From assembly GCA_030828505.1 (NCBI GenBank), contig JAURCJ010000001.1, forward strand, positions 124,001-188,000: a stretch of DNA of 64,000 nucleotides, in the 5' to 3' direction. The notes beneath the pieces were generated by a model that had not been told where the DNA came from, did not search any database, and worked only from the letters and a program-made list of their open reading frames with translations. Both the position numbers and the translations under genes were made by a program. This stretch comes from Alphaproteobacteria bacterium (GTDB lineage Bacteria > Pseudomonadota > Alphaproteobacteria > TMED109). Shown here piece after piece: positions 37,674 through 47,514 of the stretch; the first letter of the stretch is position 1; each line of letters starts with the position of its first letter.

Positions 37674-37979
37674 ATGATAGACCCTTTTATTATAGACTTA
37701 ACTATATTTATTCTAGCTATATTTGTTGGATATTTTGTTGTCTGGTCTGTTACATCAGCTCTTCATACCCCCTTAATGTCAGTTACCAATGCAATATCAG
37801 GAATAATAATTGTTGGAGCATTAATTGCTCTTGGTTCAGCAAGTGGTGAAACGTCAAATATCTCTAAATGGCTAGGTTTTATTGCTATTATTATTGCATC
37901 TATAAATATATTTGGTGGCTTTGTCGTTACTTGGAGAATGTTAGCTATGTTCAAAAAAAATAAGGGTAAAGATAAATGA
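37674..37979 (+). CDS. pntAB: Transhydrogenase subunit alpha part 2 (membrane)
   Basis: The 101-residue protein has three to four membrane segments and the family motifs [25 protein letters not shown]-type sequence and the [17 protein letters not shown] ending. It forms part of the proton channel (domain II) of transhydrogenase together with the PntB membrane part. It follows pntA by 17 bases, and its last four bases overlap the pntB start, indicating translational coupling. Confidence 0.95.
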   Translation: MIDPFIIDLTIFILAIFVGYFVVWSVTSALHTPLMSVTNAISGIIIVGALIALGSASGETSNISKWLGFIAIIIASINIFGGFVVTWRMLAMFKKNKGKDK

Positions 37980-39367
37980 TAAGTATTAATTTTTCAGCTC
38001 TATTATATCTATTAGCTTCCGTATTATTTATATTATCTCTTAAAGGTCTTTCAAGTCCTACTAGTGCTAGGACCGGTAATTACTTTGGTATTATTGGAAT
38101 GGGTATTGCTATTTTAACCACTATTTTACAACCTGACACCTCTAATTTCTTTTTAATTATTACTGCAATTATTATTGGTGGTGTAATAGGAACATCTATT
38201 GCTTTAAAAATTGAAATGACAGCAATGCCTCAATTAGTGGCAGCATTTCATAGTTTAGTTGGGTTTGCTGCAGTTCTTGTCGCATATACGGCCTTACTAT
38301 CGCCAGAATCTTATGGGATTGGTAATATAGGTACTATAAAGACCGCTAGTAGAATAGAAATGTCCTTAGGGGTTGCAATAGGAGCAATTACTTTTACTGG
38401 ATCAATAATAGCTTTTGGGAAACTACAAGGAATTATTAGTGGAGCACCTTTAGTCTTTAAAGGGCAACATATATTAAATTTAGCTATAGGTATAGTCATG
38501 CTCATTATGATTATATTATTTTCTAAAAATGAAGATCCTAATTTATTTCATATATTGACTATTCTAGCCTTACTTATAGGTATACTTTTAATTATACCTA
38601 TTGGTGGTGCTGATATGCCAGTTGTAGTTTCTATGTTAAACTCATACTCTGGTTGGGCTGCCGCTGGAATAGGCTTCACACTTCAAAACACTGCTCTAAT
38701 AATTGTAGGAGCATTAGTTGGAAGCTCTGGTGCAATATTATCTTATATTATGTGTAAAGCAATGAATAGGTCATTTATAAGTGTTATTTTAGGAGGATTT
38801 GGAGCTACAGTAGAAGATGAAAAAACAGGAAATAAAAATAAAAATACAAAAGCAGGAAGTGCTGAAGATGCTGCCTTTATAATGCAAAATGCACAAAATG
38901 TTGTTATAGTTCCTGGTTATGGAATGGCTGTAGCACAAGCTCAACATATAGTAAGAGAAATGACTGATAAATTAAAAGCTTCAGGGGTTAATGTAAAATA
39001 TGCTATCCACCCAGTTGCAGGAAGAATGCCAGGTCATATGAATGTTCTTTTAGCTGAAGCTAACGTACCTTATGATGAAGTTTTTGAATTAGAAGATATA
39101 AATAGCGATTTTGCTAGTACTGATGTTGCATTTGTAATAGGTGCAAATGATGTGACTAATCCAGCAGCTAAAACAGACCCTGCGAGTCCTATAGCAGGAA
39201 TGCCAATTTTAGAAGTAGAAAGAGCCAAAACTGTATTGTTTGTTAAACGATCTTTATCTCCTGGATATGCAGGAATTGATAATGATGTATTTTATAATGA
39301 AAATACTATGATGCTTTTTGATGACGCAAAAAAAATGTTAGAAAAAATAGTTCAAGCTTTAGATTAA
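37976..39367 (+). CDS. pntB: Proton-translocating NAD(P) transhydrogenase, subunit beta
   Basis: PntB supplies most of the membrane proton channel and the NADP(H)-binding domain III. The 463-residue protein has about nine membrane segments (residues 1-260), then the nucleotide domain with [33 protein letters not shown] and [13 protein letters not shown]. The enzyme provides NADPH for biosynthesis in aerobes. It converges on the indolepyruvate-oxidoreductase genes, with an AT-only hairpin between the stops. Confidence 0.96.
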   Translation: MISINFSALLYLLASVLFILSLKGLSSPTSARTGNYFGIIGMGIAILTTILQPDTSNFFLIITAIIIGGVIGTSIALKIEMTAMPQLVAAFHSLVGFAAVLVAYTALLSPESYGIGNIGTIKTASRIEMSLGVAIGAITFTGSIIAFGKLQGIISGAPLVFKGQHILNLAIGIVMLIMIILFSKNEDPNLFHILTILALLIGILLIIPIGGADMPVVVSMLNSYSGWAAAGIGFTLQNTALIIVGALVGSSGAILSYIMCKAMNRSFISVILGGFGATVEDEKTGNKNKNTKAGSAEDAAFIMQNAQNVVIVPGYGMAVAQAQHIVREMTDKLKASGVNVKYAIHPVAGRMPGHMNVLLAEANVPYDEVFELEDINSDFASTDVAFVIGANDVTNPAAKTDPASPIAGMPILEVERAKTVLFVKRSLSPGYAGIDNDVFYNENTMMLFDDAKKMLEKIVQALD

Positions 39368-39369
39368 AT

Positions 39370-39394
39370 AAAAAATAATTATAAATTATTTTTT
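39370..39394. terminator. Candidate bidirectional terminator, A/T-only hairpin
   Basis: AAAAAATAATT, a 3-base loop, and AATTATTTTTT form a perfect 11-bp stem spanning the gap between the convergent pntB and iorB-like stops (the latter stop lies in the stem). A-tract and T-tract arms give a T-run in both directions. The stem has no GC pairs, so it would be a weak terminator by E. coli standards. Confidence 0.45.
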
Positions 39395-40863
39395 AGAAAA
39401 ACATCTAACTTTTCTGTTTCAGTTTCATTCATTGAAATTAAAACTGCTTCTTTTAATATAACTCCATCTTTTTCATCTATAAGATGTAATTTATTTTTTA
39501 CTAATGCATCGTTAATTTTATTATATTTTTTTAAACCTCTATCCCAAGTGTCTCCATACCCCTTAAGGATTTGTGGCATATCAGCTAACCCTTCAGTAAA
39601 AGAGAGAGATTTATTTAATGATAAAACCAAATTATCAATCCATATATCTATGTTCTTTTGCTCTTCCTTATATCTAAGAGAAATAGGCCTAATATAACGA
39701 AAAGAGGATAAAAATTTTAAAAGAATAAAGCCTGATATACTTAAGGAATTTATTTTCATTCCTTTACCAATAAGAGGGAAACGAATCATTATTTTTTTAT
39801 TTTTAATAAACCATCTGCCAATATTATTTGGAAGCATTGCTGCTATTTCATTTAACCCAGGTTTAAAAATATCTTGTATAAGAAGTATTTGATTTGATTT
39901 TATATTAATTTCTTTTTTTATTTTTTTAAACCTATCTGGTTTTATTTTTAATTGGGCTACCCTTGGTATGTCCTCATATGTCATCCACAAAGCTAAACGT
40001 CTCACTATATTTTCTGCAATAGATAATACTTTAGGATCTTCTTTATTTATTACTGATAAAATTTTTTTTACTCTTTCTATATATACTTCTGAATATTTCT
40101 TATTTTGATAGTCAATACATCTTTCCTTTCCAATATTAATAATATTAGAAAATTCATTAGATATAGAATCATCTATAATCTTTATTGAATTATCTTCCTT
40201 TAGCTGTTTATTTATTTTGCTTGTAATAATATATTTAGAATTAGCCTTTACTTGCTCATAAGCAAAATTAAAACCTGATAAACTATTTTTTCCAAAAATA
40301 TTATCTTGAAAAATATTTTCACAAATAGTTTTTTTCCAAGGTAAAACTCCTGAACCTGCTAAAGCTCCAAACATAGTTGCAGATACTATTGTAGAATGAT
40401 CAACAGCCATAGTATTTAAATCTAAGCATATAAAATTTTTAGACATTTTTTTACATGTATTAAGTATTTTTTCTTGACTGAACCTTCCATCTGCTAAATG
40501 AGATTTTTCTAAATTTGTATATATTCTACTTGAAGATGTAATTAATGTAGTACTATCTGGATTTATATATCCTCTTTCTAAAACTCTAGCGGCTTCTAAT
40601 AATTCGCTAGCAATAACAATATCCACTCTTCCTGGCTTAGGATATAACGATAGGATAGGTTCTTTTTCATTATCAAAATTTTTATCACATATTTCTATAT
40701 AATAGCTCGTACTGCCTGTTCTTTGAGCTACACCAGGAACAGAAGTTCCTTGTACAAATAGTTTTTGACTTCTAGCACATTCTAATATCCAATTCATTAA
40801 TGTGCCTCCGCCTTCTCCACCTAAGGCAGTAATCAAGATTGATAATGTTTTATAATCACTCAA
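39379..40863 (-). CDS. Indolepyruvate oxidoreductase subunit beta-like protein (extended)
   Basis: The first about 200 residues are the gamma/beta domain of 2-oxoacid:acceptor oxidoreductases: ITALGGEGGGTLMNWI near residue 11, GTSVPGVAQRTGSTSYY near 39, and the VASELLEAARVL segment. Archaeal IorB is only about 200 residues long; this 494-residue protein has a long C-terminal extension (about 210-494) with several conserved-looking helices, as in bacterial forms. It begins four bases inside the end of the iorA-like gene. Together they would oxidatively decarboxylate an aryl-pyruvate from aromatic amino acids to the acyl-CoA. Confidence 0.82.
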   Translation of the reverse strand: MSDYKTLSILITALGGEGGGTLMNWILECARSQKLFVQGTSVPGVAQRTGSTSYYIEICDKNFDNEKEPILSLYPKPGRVDIVIASELLEAARVLERGYINPDSTTLITSSSRIYTNLEKSHLADGRFSQEKILNTCKKMSKNFICLDLNTMAVDHSTIVSATMFGALAGSGVLPWKKTICENIFQDNIFGKNSLSGFNFAYEQVKANSKYIITSKINKQLKEDNSIKIIDDSISNEFSNIINIGKERCIDYQNKKYSEVYIERVKKILSVINKEDPKVLSIAENIVRRLALWMTYEDIPRVAQLKIKPDRFKKIKKEINIKSNQILLIQDIFKPGLNEIAAMLPNNIGRWFIKNKKIMIRFPLIGKGMKINSLSISGFILLKFLSSFRYIRPISLRYKEEQKNIDIWIDNLVLSLNKSLSFTEGLADMPQILKGYGDTWDRGLKKYNKINDALVKNKLHLIDEKDGVILKEAVLISMNETETEKLDVFLKNNL

Positions 40864-43001
40864 GTTAAGAGGCCAATCACTTTATTTCTAACCCAAGCAA
40901 TTGATCGCTCTCTGATATTTGGATTATTAATTATTTTAGCCTTATAGAACGAAGGACATAATGTTGCTTCTACTGCATTTTCTCCACATAAACCGCATCC
41001 TACACAACCATCTGTAACATGTGCAACTGGATCTAATTTGAGAGGATCATTAGATGGTTTAACTGTAAGAGTTGGGCAACCTGAAAGCCTAATACAGGAA
41101 TGATCTCCTGTACACGTATCTTCGTCAACACCGTATTTTACTCTTACAAAACGTTTTTTCATTTTTAAAGCGTTATTCTTAATAGGCTTTAATCTTCTTT
41201 GTCTTTCTAACTGACATTCACCCTCTGCGATAATTACCTTTAATCCGTTAAAAGAGCTTTCTATTGCTTCATTTAAAACTTTTTTTACTGCGCCAACTTC
41301 GTAAGTATGAACTGTTTTCAACCATTTAACACCTAACCCCTCTAAAGCTTTTTCAATTGTTTTATCTGTACTAGTGGAACTGGAAGAAGCAGCAATTTTT
41401 CTATTTTCTGACTCAGGAGTTGAAATCAGGTCTTGTGTTCCTGTAGCTGAAGTATAACCATTTTGTAGAATTACTAAAATACCATCAGAATTGTTTAACA
41501 ATCTAGAAGCTACGCCACTTAATAACCCATTATGCCAAAACCCTCCATCCCCCATTATTGCTATTGGCCTTTTTGATGAAAAACTCTGCACACCCGCACT
41601 TGCTGCTAGACTCATTCCGTAACCTAAAATAGACTGTCCAAAGGAAAAAGGTGGAAAAGTAGCAAAAGAATGACATCCAATATCTGTTGAAATATGAATT
41701 TTACCAGTATCTTTTTCTATCATTTTTAATGCAGAAAAAAACGGTCTTTCAGGGCAACCAGTACAAAATCCTGGAGGTCTAGGTGGAACAACTTCTCCTA
41801 ATGAAGAAGATGCTTTTTCTCTTAACTGATCTACCTCTGTATTATAATCTAAATTAGAAAAATTAGAGAATTCAGGAACATACTTGTTAATAAAATTTAA
41901 TACTCCCTTATGTATAACCTCGGAAGTATATTCTCCTGCCATAGGTAATACATCTTTGCCAGCCAAGTTAACTTCAATTTTTTTCTTATGAAATAATAAA
42001 CCTATTTCTTGTTCTATATATTGAGGCTGCCCTTCTTCAATTACCAAGATTGCCTTAAATTTTTTAGAATATGATAGTACTTCATCTGGAATTAAGGGAT
42101 GTACAATATTAAGAACATAAATTGATATCTTGGTGTTGCCTAAACTATCAGACATATTCATTTCGTTTAAAGCGGATATTAAATTATTATAAAGACCACC
42201 TTGAACAATTAATCCAATTTCTTCAATTTCACCTTCAAAAATTTCATTTAAAGAATTATTAGAAATAAAAGCCTTTGCTAATTTTGCTCTTTGTCCATAT
42301 TTCAGTTTCTCCTGTGCATAAGTACTAGGTGGATGTGCTATTAAGTCATAATTATGGGGAGCTACTTCCTTCACTTTATTTGCATTGGAAATTTGGGGTT
42401 TAATATTATTTTTAGAAATAAATTTACCCTGTAAGTGACAAGTTCTAATTCTCAGTTGCATCATAACAGGCGTATGAGAATGCTCGGAAAGCTCAAATGA
42501 TTTATGAACAGTTCTTACTATTACTTCTAGATTTGGTCTTGGGTCCATAAGCCAAATAGTTGATTTCAAAGCCACCCCATGTGTTCTTTCTTGAATAATA
42601 CTAGATCCTTCACCATAGTCCTCGCCAATTATAATTAATGCTCCCCCAAGAACTCCTACCGAAGCTAAGTGAGATAATGCATCTGAGGCAACATTAGTTC
42701 CAACTATTGATTTCCAAGTAACTGCACCTCTCACAGGATAATTTATTGAAGCACCTAGCATTGCAGCAGCTGAAGATTCGTTGGCACATGCTTCAACATG
42801 AACACCTAAATCCTGCATGTAGTCCTTAGCTTGGACCATTACATCTAGCAAATTTGAAACTGGTGAACCTTGGTAACCTCCTACATAAGAGACTCCTGAC
42901 TGCAATAATGCTTTTGTTACAGCTAGTATTCCTTCACCCTCAAATACATCACCTTCCCCAAGTTTTAAAGCTTCTATTTCTTTTTTAAAAGATCTTTCCA
43001 T
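40860..43001 (-). CDS. iorA: Indolepyruvate oxidoreductase subunit alpha-like protein, TPP and 2[4Fe-4S]
   Basis: The 713-residue protein has a pyrimidine-binding domain (GYQGSPVSNLLDV near residue 43) and a TPP pyrophosphate domain with a conserved cysteine pair (FCTGCPERPF) and MGDGGFWHNGL followed by QNGYTSATG. A C-terminal ferredoxin-like part carries eight cysteines: four in DTCTGDHSCIRLSGCPTL plus a distal one, and CVGCGLCGENA. Family members take electrons from indolepyruvate or phenylpyruvate oxidation to ferredoxin. Some alphaproteobacterial members act on other aryl-pyruvates, so the substrate is inferred. The GloB-type gene precedes it by 33 bases. Confidence 0.86.
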   Translation of the reverse strand: MERSFKKEIEALKLGEGDVFEGEGILAVTKALLQSGVSYVGGYQGSPVSNLLDVMVQAKDYMQDLGVHVEACANESSAAAMLGASINYPVRGAVTWKSIVGTNVASDALSHLASVGVLGGALIIIGEDYGEGSSIIQERTHGVALKSTIWLMDPRPNLEVIVRTVHKSFELSEHSHTPVMMQLRIRTCHLQGKFISKNNIKPQISNANKVKEVAPHNYDLIAHPPSTYAQEKLKYGQRAKLAKAFISNNSLNEIFEGEIEEIGLIVQGGLYNNLISALNEMNMSDSLGNTKISIYVLNIVHPLIPDEVLSYSKKFKAILVIEEGQPQYIEQEIGLLFHKKKIEVNLAGKDVLPMAGEYTSEVIHKGVLNFINKYVPEFSNFSNLDYNTEVDQLREKASSSLGEVVPPRPPGFCTGCPERPFFSALKMIEKDTGKIHISTDIGCHSFATFPPFSFGQSILGYGMSLAASAGVQSFSSKRPIAIMGDGGFWHNGLLSGVASRLLNNSDGILVILQNGYTSATGTQDLISTPESENRKIAASSSSTSTDKTIEKALEGLGVKWLKTVHTYEVGAVKKVLNEAIESSFNGLKVIIAEGECQLERQRRLKPIKNNALKMKKRFVRVKYGVDEDTCTGDHSCIRLSGCPTLTVKPSNDPLKLDPVAHVTDGCVGCGLCGENAVEATLCPSFYKAKIINNPNIRERSIAWVRNKVIGLLT

Positions 43002-43034
43002 TTTTATTCCATCAAAATCATAGTAAAATTTATA

Positions 43035-43823
43035 CTACCACTTATTTCTTAACTTTCTAAGCAATAAAAAAACTTCCTTTTGTGATGGATTACTAGATAA
43101 TTCAGGAAAATTCTCTCTTAATCTGTCAATTATTGTATTATTAGACAGCCTAAAAAAAGTATTAATATCATTCTCCATTTTTAAGTTTGTTATTACACTT
43201 CCAACTTCTGAATTTCTAATAGAATTTAATAATTTAAGAGCTTGATCATTATTAGGTTCTCTATCTAAAGTAAATTCTAGATTATTTTTTAAGTAATCGT
43301 GCCCTGGGTATATAAGAGTTGTATCTGGTAAATTACAAAACTTTTTATTAAATGTTTCATACAGCTCTTCTGGATGTCCTCCATTATGACAATTACCTGC
43401 ACCTGCATTAAATAAAGTATCTCCTGAAAATAAAGCTGGTTTATCAGTTTTAGATAAGAGACATATATGAGTCATCGTGTGACCCGGAGTATCTAAAACT
43501 TCTAATTCAACTTCTTTTCCAATTTTTATTACATCTCCCTCTGATAAACCAGTCGTCATTCCTGGAATATTTGTAGATGCACCTTCATGTGCCATAACTT
43601 CTGCTCCAGTAAGTTTAACCAAACTAATATTTCCTCCAGTATGATCTCCATGTTCATGTGTATTAAGTATTTTTGTAATATTCCACCCTTTTTCTTTTGC
43701 CTTATTAAAACACATATGAGACTCTAATGGGTCTATAGCAAGAGCTTCTCCAGTATGAGGGCAAGCAATTAAATAGTTATAGTTTCTATAAGCATTTCCA
43801 GTCCATATCTGCTCTACTATCAT
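43035..43823 (-). CDS. Hydroxyacylglutathione hydrolase-like metallo-beta-lactamase-fold protein
   Basis: This binuclear-metal hydrolase (262 residues) has the THEHGDH motif at residues 55-61, a downstream PGHTMTH histidine, and the GDTLF aspartate. The glyoxalase-II feature YPGHDYLKNNLEF supports thioester hydrolysis of S-D-lactoylglutathione. The first motif has Glu where GloB often has His (THHHxDH), so another thioester is possible. The ATG is preceded by a near-perfect AGGAGGAG ribosome site. It is on the same strand 33 bases before the iorA-like gene, so a role in cleaving a thioester from that pathway is conceivable but unproven. Confidence 0.82.
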   Translation of the reverse strand: MIVEQIWTGNAYRNYNYLIACPHTGEALAIDPLESHMCFNKAKEKGWNITKILNTHEHGDHTGGNISLVKLTGAEVMAHEGASTNIPGMTTGLSEGDVIKIGKEVELEVLDTPGHTMTHICLLSKTDKPALFSGDTLFNAGAGNCHNGGHPEELYETFNKKFCNLPDTTLIYPGHDYLKNNLEFTLDREPNNDQALKLLNSIRNSEVGSVITNLKMENDINTFFRLSNNTIIDRLRENFPELSSNPSQKEVFLLLRKLRNKW

Positions 43824-43902
43824 CTAGCTCCTCCTAACAATGCTTTTACAAAAGTTAATTTTTTATATATATAACAATTTATATAACAAATTTAGGAAAA
43901 AA

Positions 43903-44898
43903 ATGACTAAAAAGAAACTTAAAATAGTTATACCTGGTGGTTTAGATATAGATTTTAAAAAGTATCTAGAAAATAATTTTAAATCTAAAGGGGTCTTATC
44001 AAATTATAAAATAGTTAGTGTTGCAAAAAAACCAGGAGAGCTATCAAAAGAATTATTAGATGCAGATGTCTTTATTACTACCCGTTGGCCAAATAAAAAA
44101 ATAACTGCTCCAAAATTGCAACTAATACAAATACCTGCTGCAGGATTCGATAATATTCATTTTGAATCTGTTCCAAAGGGTTGCAAGGTAAGCAACACAT
44201 TCGAACATGAAGTTCCAATTGCAGAATATTGTCTACTATCTATGTTAGAAGCAGAAATAAACCTAAATAAAATGGATGTACAATTAAAAAAAGGGAATTG
44301 GAATGGATATTTTGCAAGTTCTTCGTTTCATGGTGAACTATTTAATAAAAGACTCGGAATAATTGGTTACGGTCATATAGGAAAAGAAATTGCAAAAAGA
44401 GCTAAAGCTTTTAATATGAAAATATCGGCATTAGTAAGAAATACAGATAAATATAATTCTAATAGCTATATAAATTTTTTGTCTATGAAAAATATAAAAA
44501 AAGAAATTAATAAATTTGATTACCTAATTATAGCTTGTCCACTAAACGACGAAACCAAAGATTTAATAAATTTAAATTTAATGAAAAAAATGAATAAAAA
44601 TTCAGTAATTATTAATATCGCTAGAGGCCCGATAATTAATGAGGAAGATTTATACTACGTATTAAAAAATAAGCTGATAAGAGGTGCTGTTATTGATGTA
44701 TGGTATAATTACCCAAAGAAAAATATTAAAAAAAAGTTATATCCTTCTAAATTCCCTTTACATAAGCTAGAAAATATTACTTTTTCTCCTCACGCTTCTG
44801 CATGGAGTAGTCAATTATGGGAACGACGTTTTAAATTTATTTGTGATAATTTAGAAAATTTATATGATAATAAAAGAATTAAAAATGTAGTAAATTAA
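43903..44898 (+). CDS. D-isomer-specific 2-hydroxyacid dehydrogenase family protein
   Basis: The NAD-binding domain shows IIGYGHIGKEIAKRA, the family arginine in NIARGPIINEEDL, and the catalytic-type histidine in FSPHASAWS. The usual acidic motif after GAVID (DVFExEP in relatives) reads DVWYNYP here, so the catalytic glutamate position looks like tyrosine. This occurs in a recognisable sub-branch, but the reaction is uncertain. An in-frame ATG at 43840 would add 21 hydrophobic residues; the start used has AGGA well spaced before it and begins MTKKKLKIVI. It is divergent from the GloB-like gene and convergent with rpsU. Confidence 0.83.
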   Translation: MTKKKLKIVIPGGLDIDFKKYLENNFKSKGVLSNYKIVSVAKKPGELSKELLDADVFITTRWPNKKITAPKLQLIQIPAAGFDNIHFESVPKGCKVSNTFEHEVPIAEYCLLSMLEAEINLNKMDVQLKKGNWNGYFASSSFHGELFNKRLGIIGYGHIGKEIAKRAKAFNMKISALVRNTDKYNSNSYINFLSMKNIKKEINKFDYLIIACPLNDETKDLINLNLMKKMNKNSVIINIARGPIINEEDLYYVLKNKLIRGAVIDVWYNYPKKNIKKKLYPSKFPLHKLENITFSPHASAWSSQLWERRFKFICDNLENLYDNKRIKNVVN

Positions 44899-44908
44899 AA
44901 AATAATAA

Positions 44909-45109
44909 CTACTCTTCAGTCATTTCTTTCTTTCTTTGTAATTTTCTCCATCTTCTTACTGCTTCTGCTTTTTCTCTAGCTTTCTTTTCTGAAGGTTTTT
45001 CAAAGGATCTACCCTTTTTCATTTCTCTATACATGCCTTCTCTTTGCATTTTTTTCTTAAGCACTTTTAAAGCTTGATCTACATTATTATCTCTAACAAT
45101 TACTTGCAC
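44909..45109 (-). CDS. rpsU: 30S ribosomal protein S21
   Basis: S21 is a small subunit protein that helps mRNA start-site selection. The 66 residues start [20 protein letters not shown], with the family's arginine- and lysine-rich C-terminal helices ([20 protein letters not shown]). The start is GTG, with GGAGATA about 5 bases upstream. It stands alone, divergent from def across 143 bases that contain several AT palindromes but no clear promoter. Confidence 0.95.
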   Translation of the reverse strand: MQVIVRDNNVDQALKVLKKKMQREGMYREMKKGRSFEKPSEKKAREKAEAVRRWRKLQRKKEMTEE

Positions 45110-45252
45110 TTCTATCTCCTCGCCTTACATTTAATATAATAATATTATATATTATTAACATTTAAAATGTGGTATTAGCATAAGAATAAACATAAGTGAA
45201 GTAATAAGAAATTTATTTATAAAATAAAATATTTATAACTGGTTAATATATT

Positions 45253-45777
45253 ATGGCTATATTAAAAATTGCTAAAATGGGACATCCGGTACTTTTAAAA
45301 AAAGCTGATAAAGTTGAAGATCCTACTGCTCCTAAAATTAAAAAATTAGTGAATGATATGTTAGAAACATTAGCGGACTTAGGGGGGTCAGGTGTAGGAT
45401 TAGCCGCACCCCAAGTTCATGTTTCGCTTCAAGTTGTTATATTTGAAACTTCTTCAAATGAAAGTAAAAAACCAATTTTAACAACATTAATTAACCCTAA
45501 AATCGAAGCTTTAACGGATGAAACAAATATAGATTGGGAGGGATGTTTGTCTGTTCCTGGGTTAAGAGGACAAGTAATTCGTCCAAATAAAATAAGATAC
45601 TCAGGTTTAGGTCTAGATGGAAAAAAAATAGAAACTGTTGCTGAAGGATTTGATGCTAGAGTTGTACAACATGAATGTGATCATTTATTTGGAATACTAT
45701 ATCCGTATAGAATGACAGACTTATCATCATTACAATTTGTAAGTGAAGCAAGACATTGGGTTAATAAAAATGAATAA
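45253..45777 (+). CDS. def: Peptide deformylase
   Basis: Def removes the formyl group from the starting methionine of new proteins. All three family motifs are present in the 174 residues: GVGLAAPQV (47-55), EGCLSVPG with metal ligand Cys98, and QHECDHLFG with ligands His140 and His144 and catalytic Glu141. It is not next to fmt, its common partner; instead coq9 overlaps its last eight bases. Confidence 0.96.
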   Translation: MAILKIAKMGHPVLLKKADKVEDPTAPKIKKLVNDMLETLADLGGSGVGLAAPQVHVSLQVVIFETSSNESKKPILTTLINPKIEALTDETNIDWEGCLSVPGLRGQVIRPNKIRYSGLGLDGKKIETVAEGFDARVVQHECDHLFGILYPYRMTDLSSLQFVSEARHWVNKNE

Positions 45778-46429
45778 TAAAAAAATAGAATTTGAAAAAC
45801 AAAGAATTAAAATTTTAAAAAGATCTTTAAAAGAAATTAAAAATTATGGTTTAAATAAAACAATGCTGATAAAAGTAACAGCAGATTGTAATTTGTCTGA
45901 GGGTGACTTAGGAAGGTTCTTTCCTGAAGGTTTGTATGAGTTAAAAGAATTATTTTTTTATGAAACAGATAAAGAAATGATAAAAATTTTAAATAAAGCT
46001 AATGATGATAGTATTAGGATTAGAGATAAAATATATAACGGAGTTATGATCAGATTAGAAATTTTTCAAAAAAATAAAGACGCTGTGAAACATATATTTG
46101 TTAGTGAGGCATCAACTCCTATAAAATCATTTAAAAACCTTTGGAATACAGCAGATTTAATTTGGAGAGCCGCAGGTGATAATTCTACAGATTATAATCA
46201 CTATACTAAAAGACTTTTATTATCCTGGGTATATCTTTCTACCATACTATGCTGGTTTAATGATAAAGATAAAAATTTAAAAGAAACCAAATTATTTTGT
46301 AACAGAAGAATTGATGAAGTTCTTAAATTTGGTAAAAAATCTGCTAACGTAAAAAGTAAGTTATCTAATTTAAATATTTCAAATAAATTAATTACTACAA
46401 TTAAAGAATTAAAATCTATTAAAACTTAA
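45770..46429 (+). CDS. COQ9-family ubiquinone biosynthesis protein
   Basis: COQ9 proteins bind isoprenoid lipids and present intermediates to the COQ7 hydroxylase in ubiquinone synthesis. The 219-residue helical protein starts with a TetR-like helical bundle. The family's C-terminal part (about residues 100-180) includes the RLEIFQKNKDAVKHIF segment and the WNTADLIWRAAGDNSTDYNH motif that is strongly characteristic. The chosen ATG overlaps def by eight bases; an upstream GTG at 45743 lies deep in def and is less likely. The gene converges on purK with a four-base overlap of the 3' ends. Confidence 0.9.
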   Translation: MNNKKIEFEKQRIKILKRSLKEIKNYGLNKTMLIKVTADCNLSEGDLGRFFPEGLYELKELFFYETDKEMIKILNKANDDSIRIRDKIYNGVMIRLEIFQKNKDAVKHIFVSEASTPIKSFKNLWNTADLIWRAAGDNSTDYNHYTKRLLLSWVYLSTILCWFNDKDKNLKETKLFCNRRIDEVLKFGKKSANVKSKLSNLNISNKLITTIKELKSIKT

Positions 46430-47514
46430 ATTTCAAATTTTATATGATTAATATGTCCCATTTTTCTTCCTGGACGTACTTCTTTCTTTCCGTAAATATG
46501 TACTCTGCTATTTGAATCATTAATATATTTATCTGCTATAGTAATATCTTCTCCAATTAAATTTTGCATAACTACACTAAATATTATTTCAGTATTGCCT
46601 AGCTCCATACCCATAGTCGCACGAACTGCTTGCTCAAATTGGTCTGTTATACATCCATCCATAGTCCAATGGCCCGAATTATGAGGACGTGGTGCAATTT
46701 CATTAACTAATAATTCACCATTATTAAGTTCGAATAATTCTATAGCTAAAAGACCTATTAAATCTAATTCAGTTGCAATTTTTATGGCTATAGATTTTGC
46801 CTTACTTTTGGTATCATTAGATATATTTGGTGCTGGAGCAATTGTTTGATCTAAAATATGGTTTTTATGTTTATTTTCTACAGTCTCATAAAGCTTTACG
46901 TTACCTTGATCATCTCTGGCAATAATAATACTTAATTCTCTTTTAAATGGAACAAATTCTTCTAATATTAACTCATCACTTCCTATTGTTTCCCAAACTT
47001 CTTTTAAATTTGAATGCTTATCTAATTTGATTTGACCTTTTCCATCATATCCAAAACGTCGAGTCTTTAATACAGATAATCCTTTAATTTCATGAAACGA
47101 ATTTTCTAAATCTTCATAAGAGCTACACTTATAAAATTGGGCAGTTTTAACTTTAGCTTTATCCCATAAAAAATTTTTTTCGATTAATCTATCTTGTGAA
47201 ACTGAAAGAATGAAAGAAGAAGGCCTTAACAAACAAAATTTTTCAATATATTTAGCAGAAGTTAAAGGTATGTTTTCAAATTCATATAAAACCGCGTCCA
47301 CTCCTGAAGAAAATTCTTCTATTGCTTTAAGATCTTCATAATCATTGATAAATGATTTTGAACAAACTTGAAAAGCAGGTGCGTTATGATCTGGATCAAA
47401 AATATGACACTCTATCCCGTATTTAGCCGCTGCTAATGCCGTCATTCTTCCTAATTGACCACCGCCAATTATACCTAATATTTTATTTTTCAATTTAGGT
47501 TTCCGGTTTTTCAT
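46426..47514 (-). CDS. purK: 5-(carboxyamino)imidazole ribonucleotide synthase PurK
   Basis: PurK is the ATP-grasp enzyme that converts AIR and bicarbonate to N5-CAIR in purine synthesis. The 362 residues start with [15 protein letters not shown] and include the [13 protein letters not shown] segment, the ATP loop [14 protein letters not shown] and the C-terminal [19 protein letters not shown] motif. The start overlaps the end of purE by 20 bases, so the pair is a coupled operon. Confidence 0.96.
   Translation of the reverse strand: MKNRKPKLKNKILGIIGGGQLGRMTALAAAKYGIECHIFDPDHNAPAFQVCSKSFINDYEDLKAIEEFSSGVDAVLYEFENIPLTSAKYIEKFCLLRPSSFILSVSQDRLIEKNFLWDKAKVKTAQFYKCSSYEDLENSFHEIKGLSVLKTRRFGYDGKGQIKLDKHSNLKEVWETIGSDELILEEFVPFKRELSIIIARDDQGNVKLYETVENKHKNHILDQTIAPAPNISNDTKSKAKSIAIKIATELDLIGLLAIELFELNNGELLVNEIAPRPHNSGHWTMDGCITDQFEQAVRATMGMELGNTEIIFSVVMQNLIGEDITIADKYINDSNSRVHIYGKKEVRPGRKMGHINHIKFEI

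Noticed and set aside
43840-43902. 21-residue hydrophobic N-terminal extension of the 2-hydroxyacid dehydrogenase
   Set aside because: The internal ATG at 43903 has a well-placed AGGA and begins at the family's usual N-terminus; the extension is AT-rich untranslated sequence.
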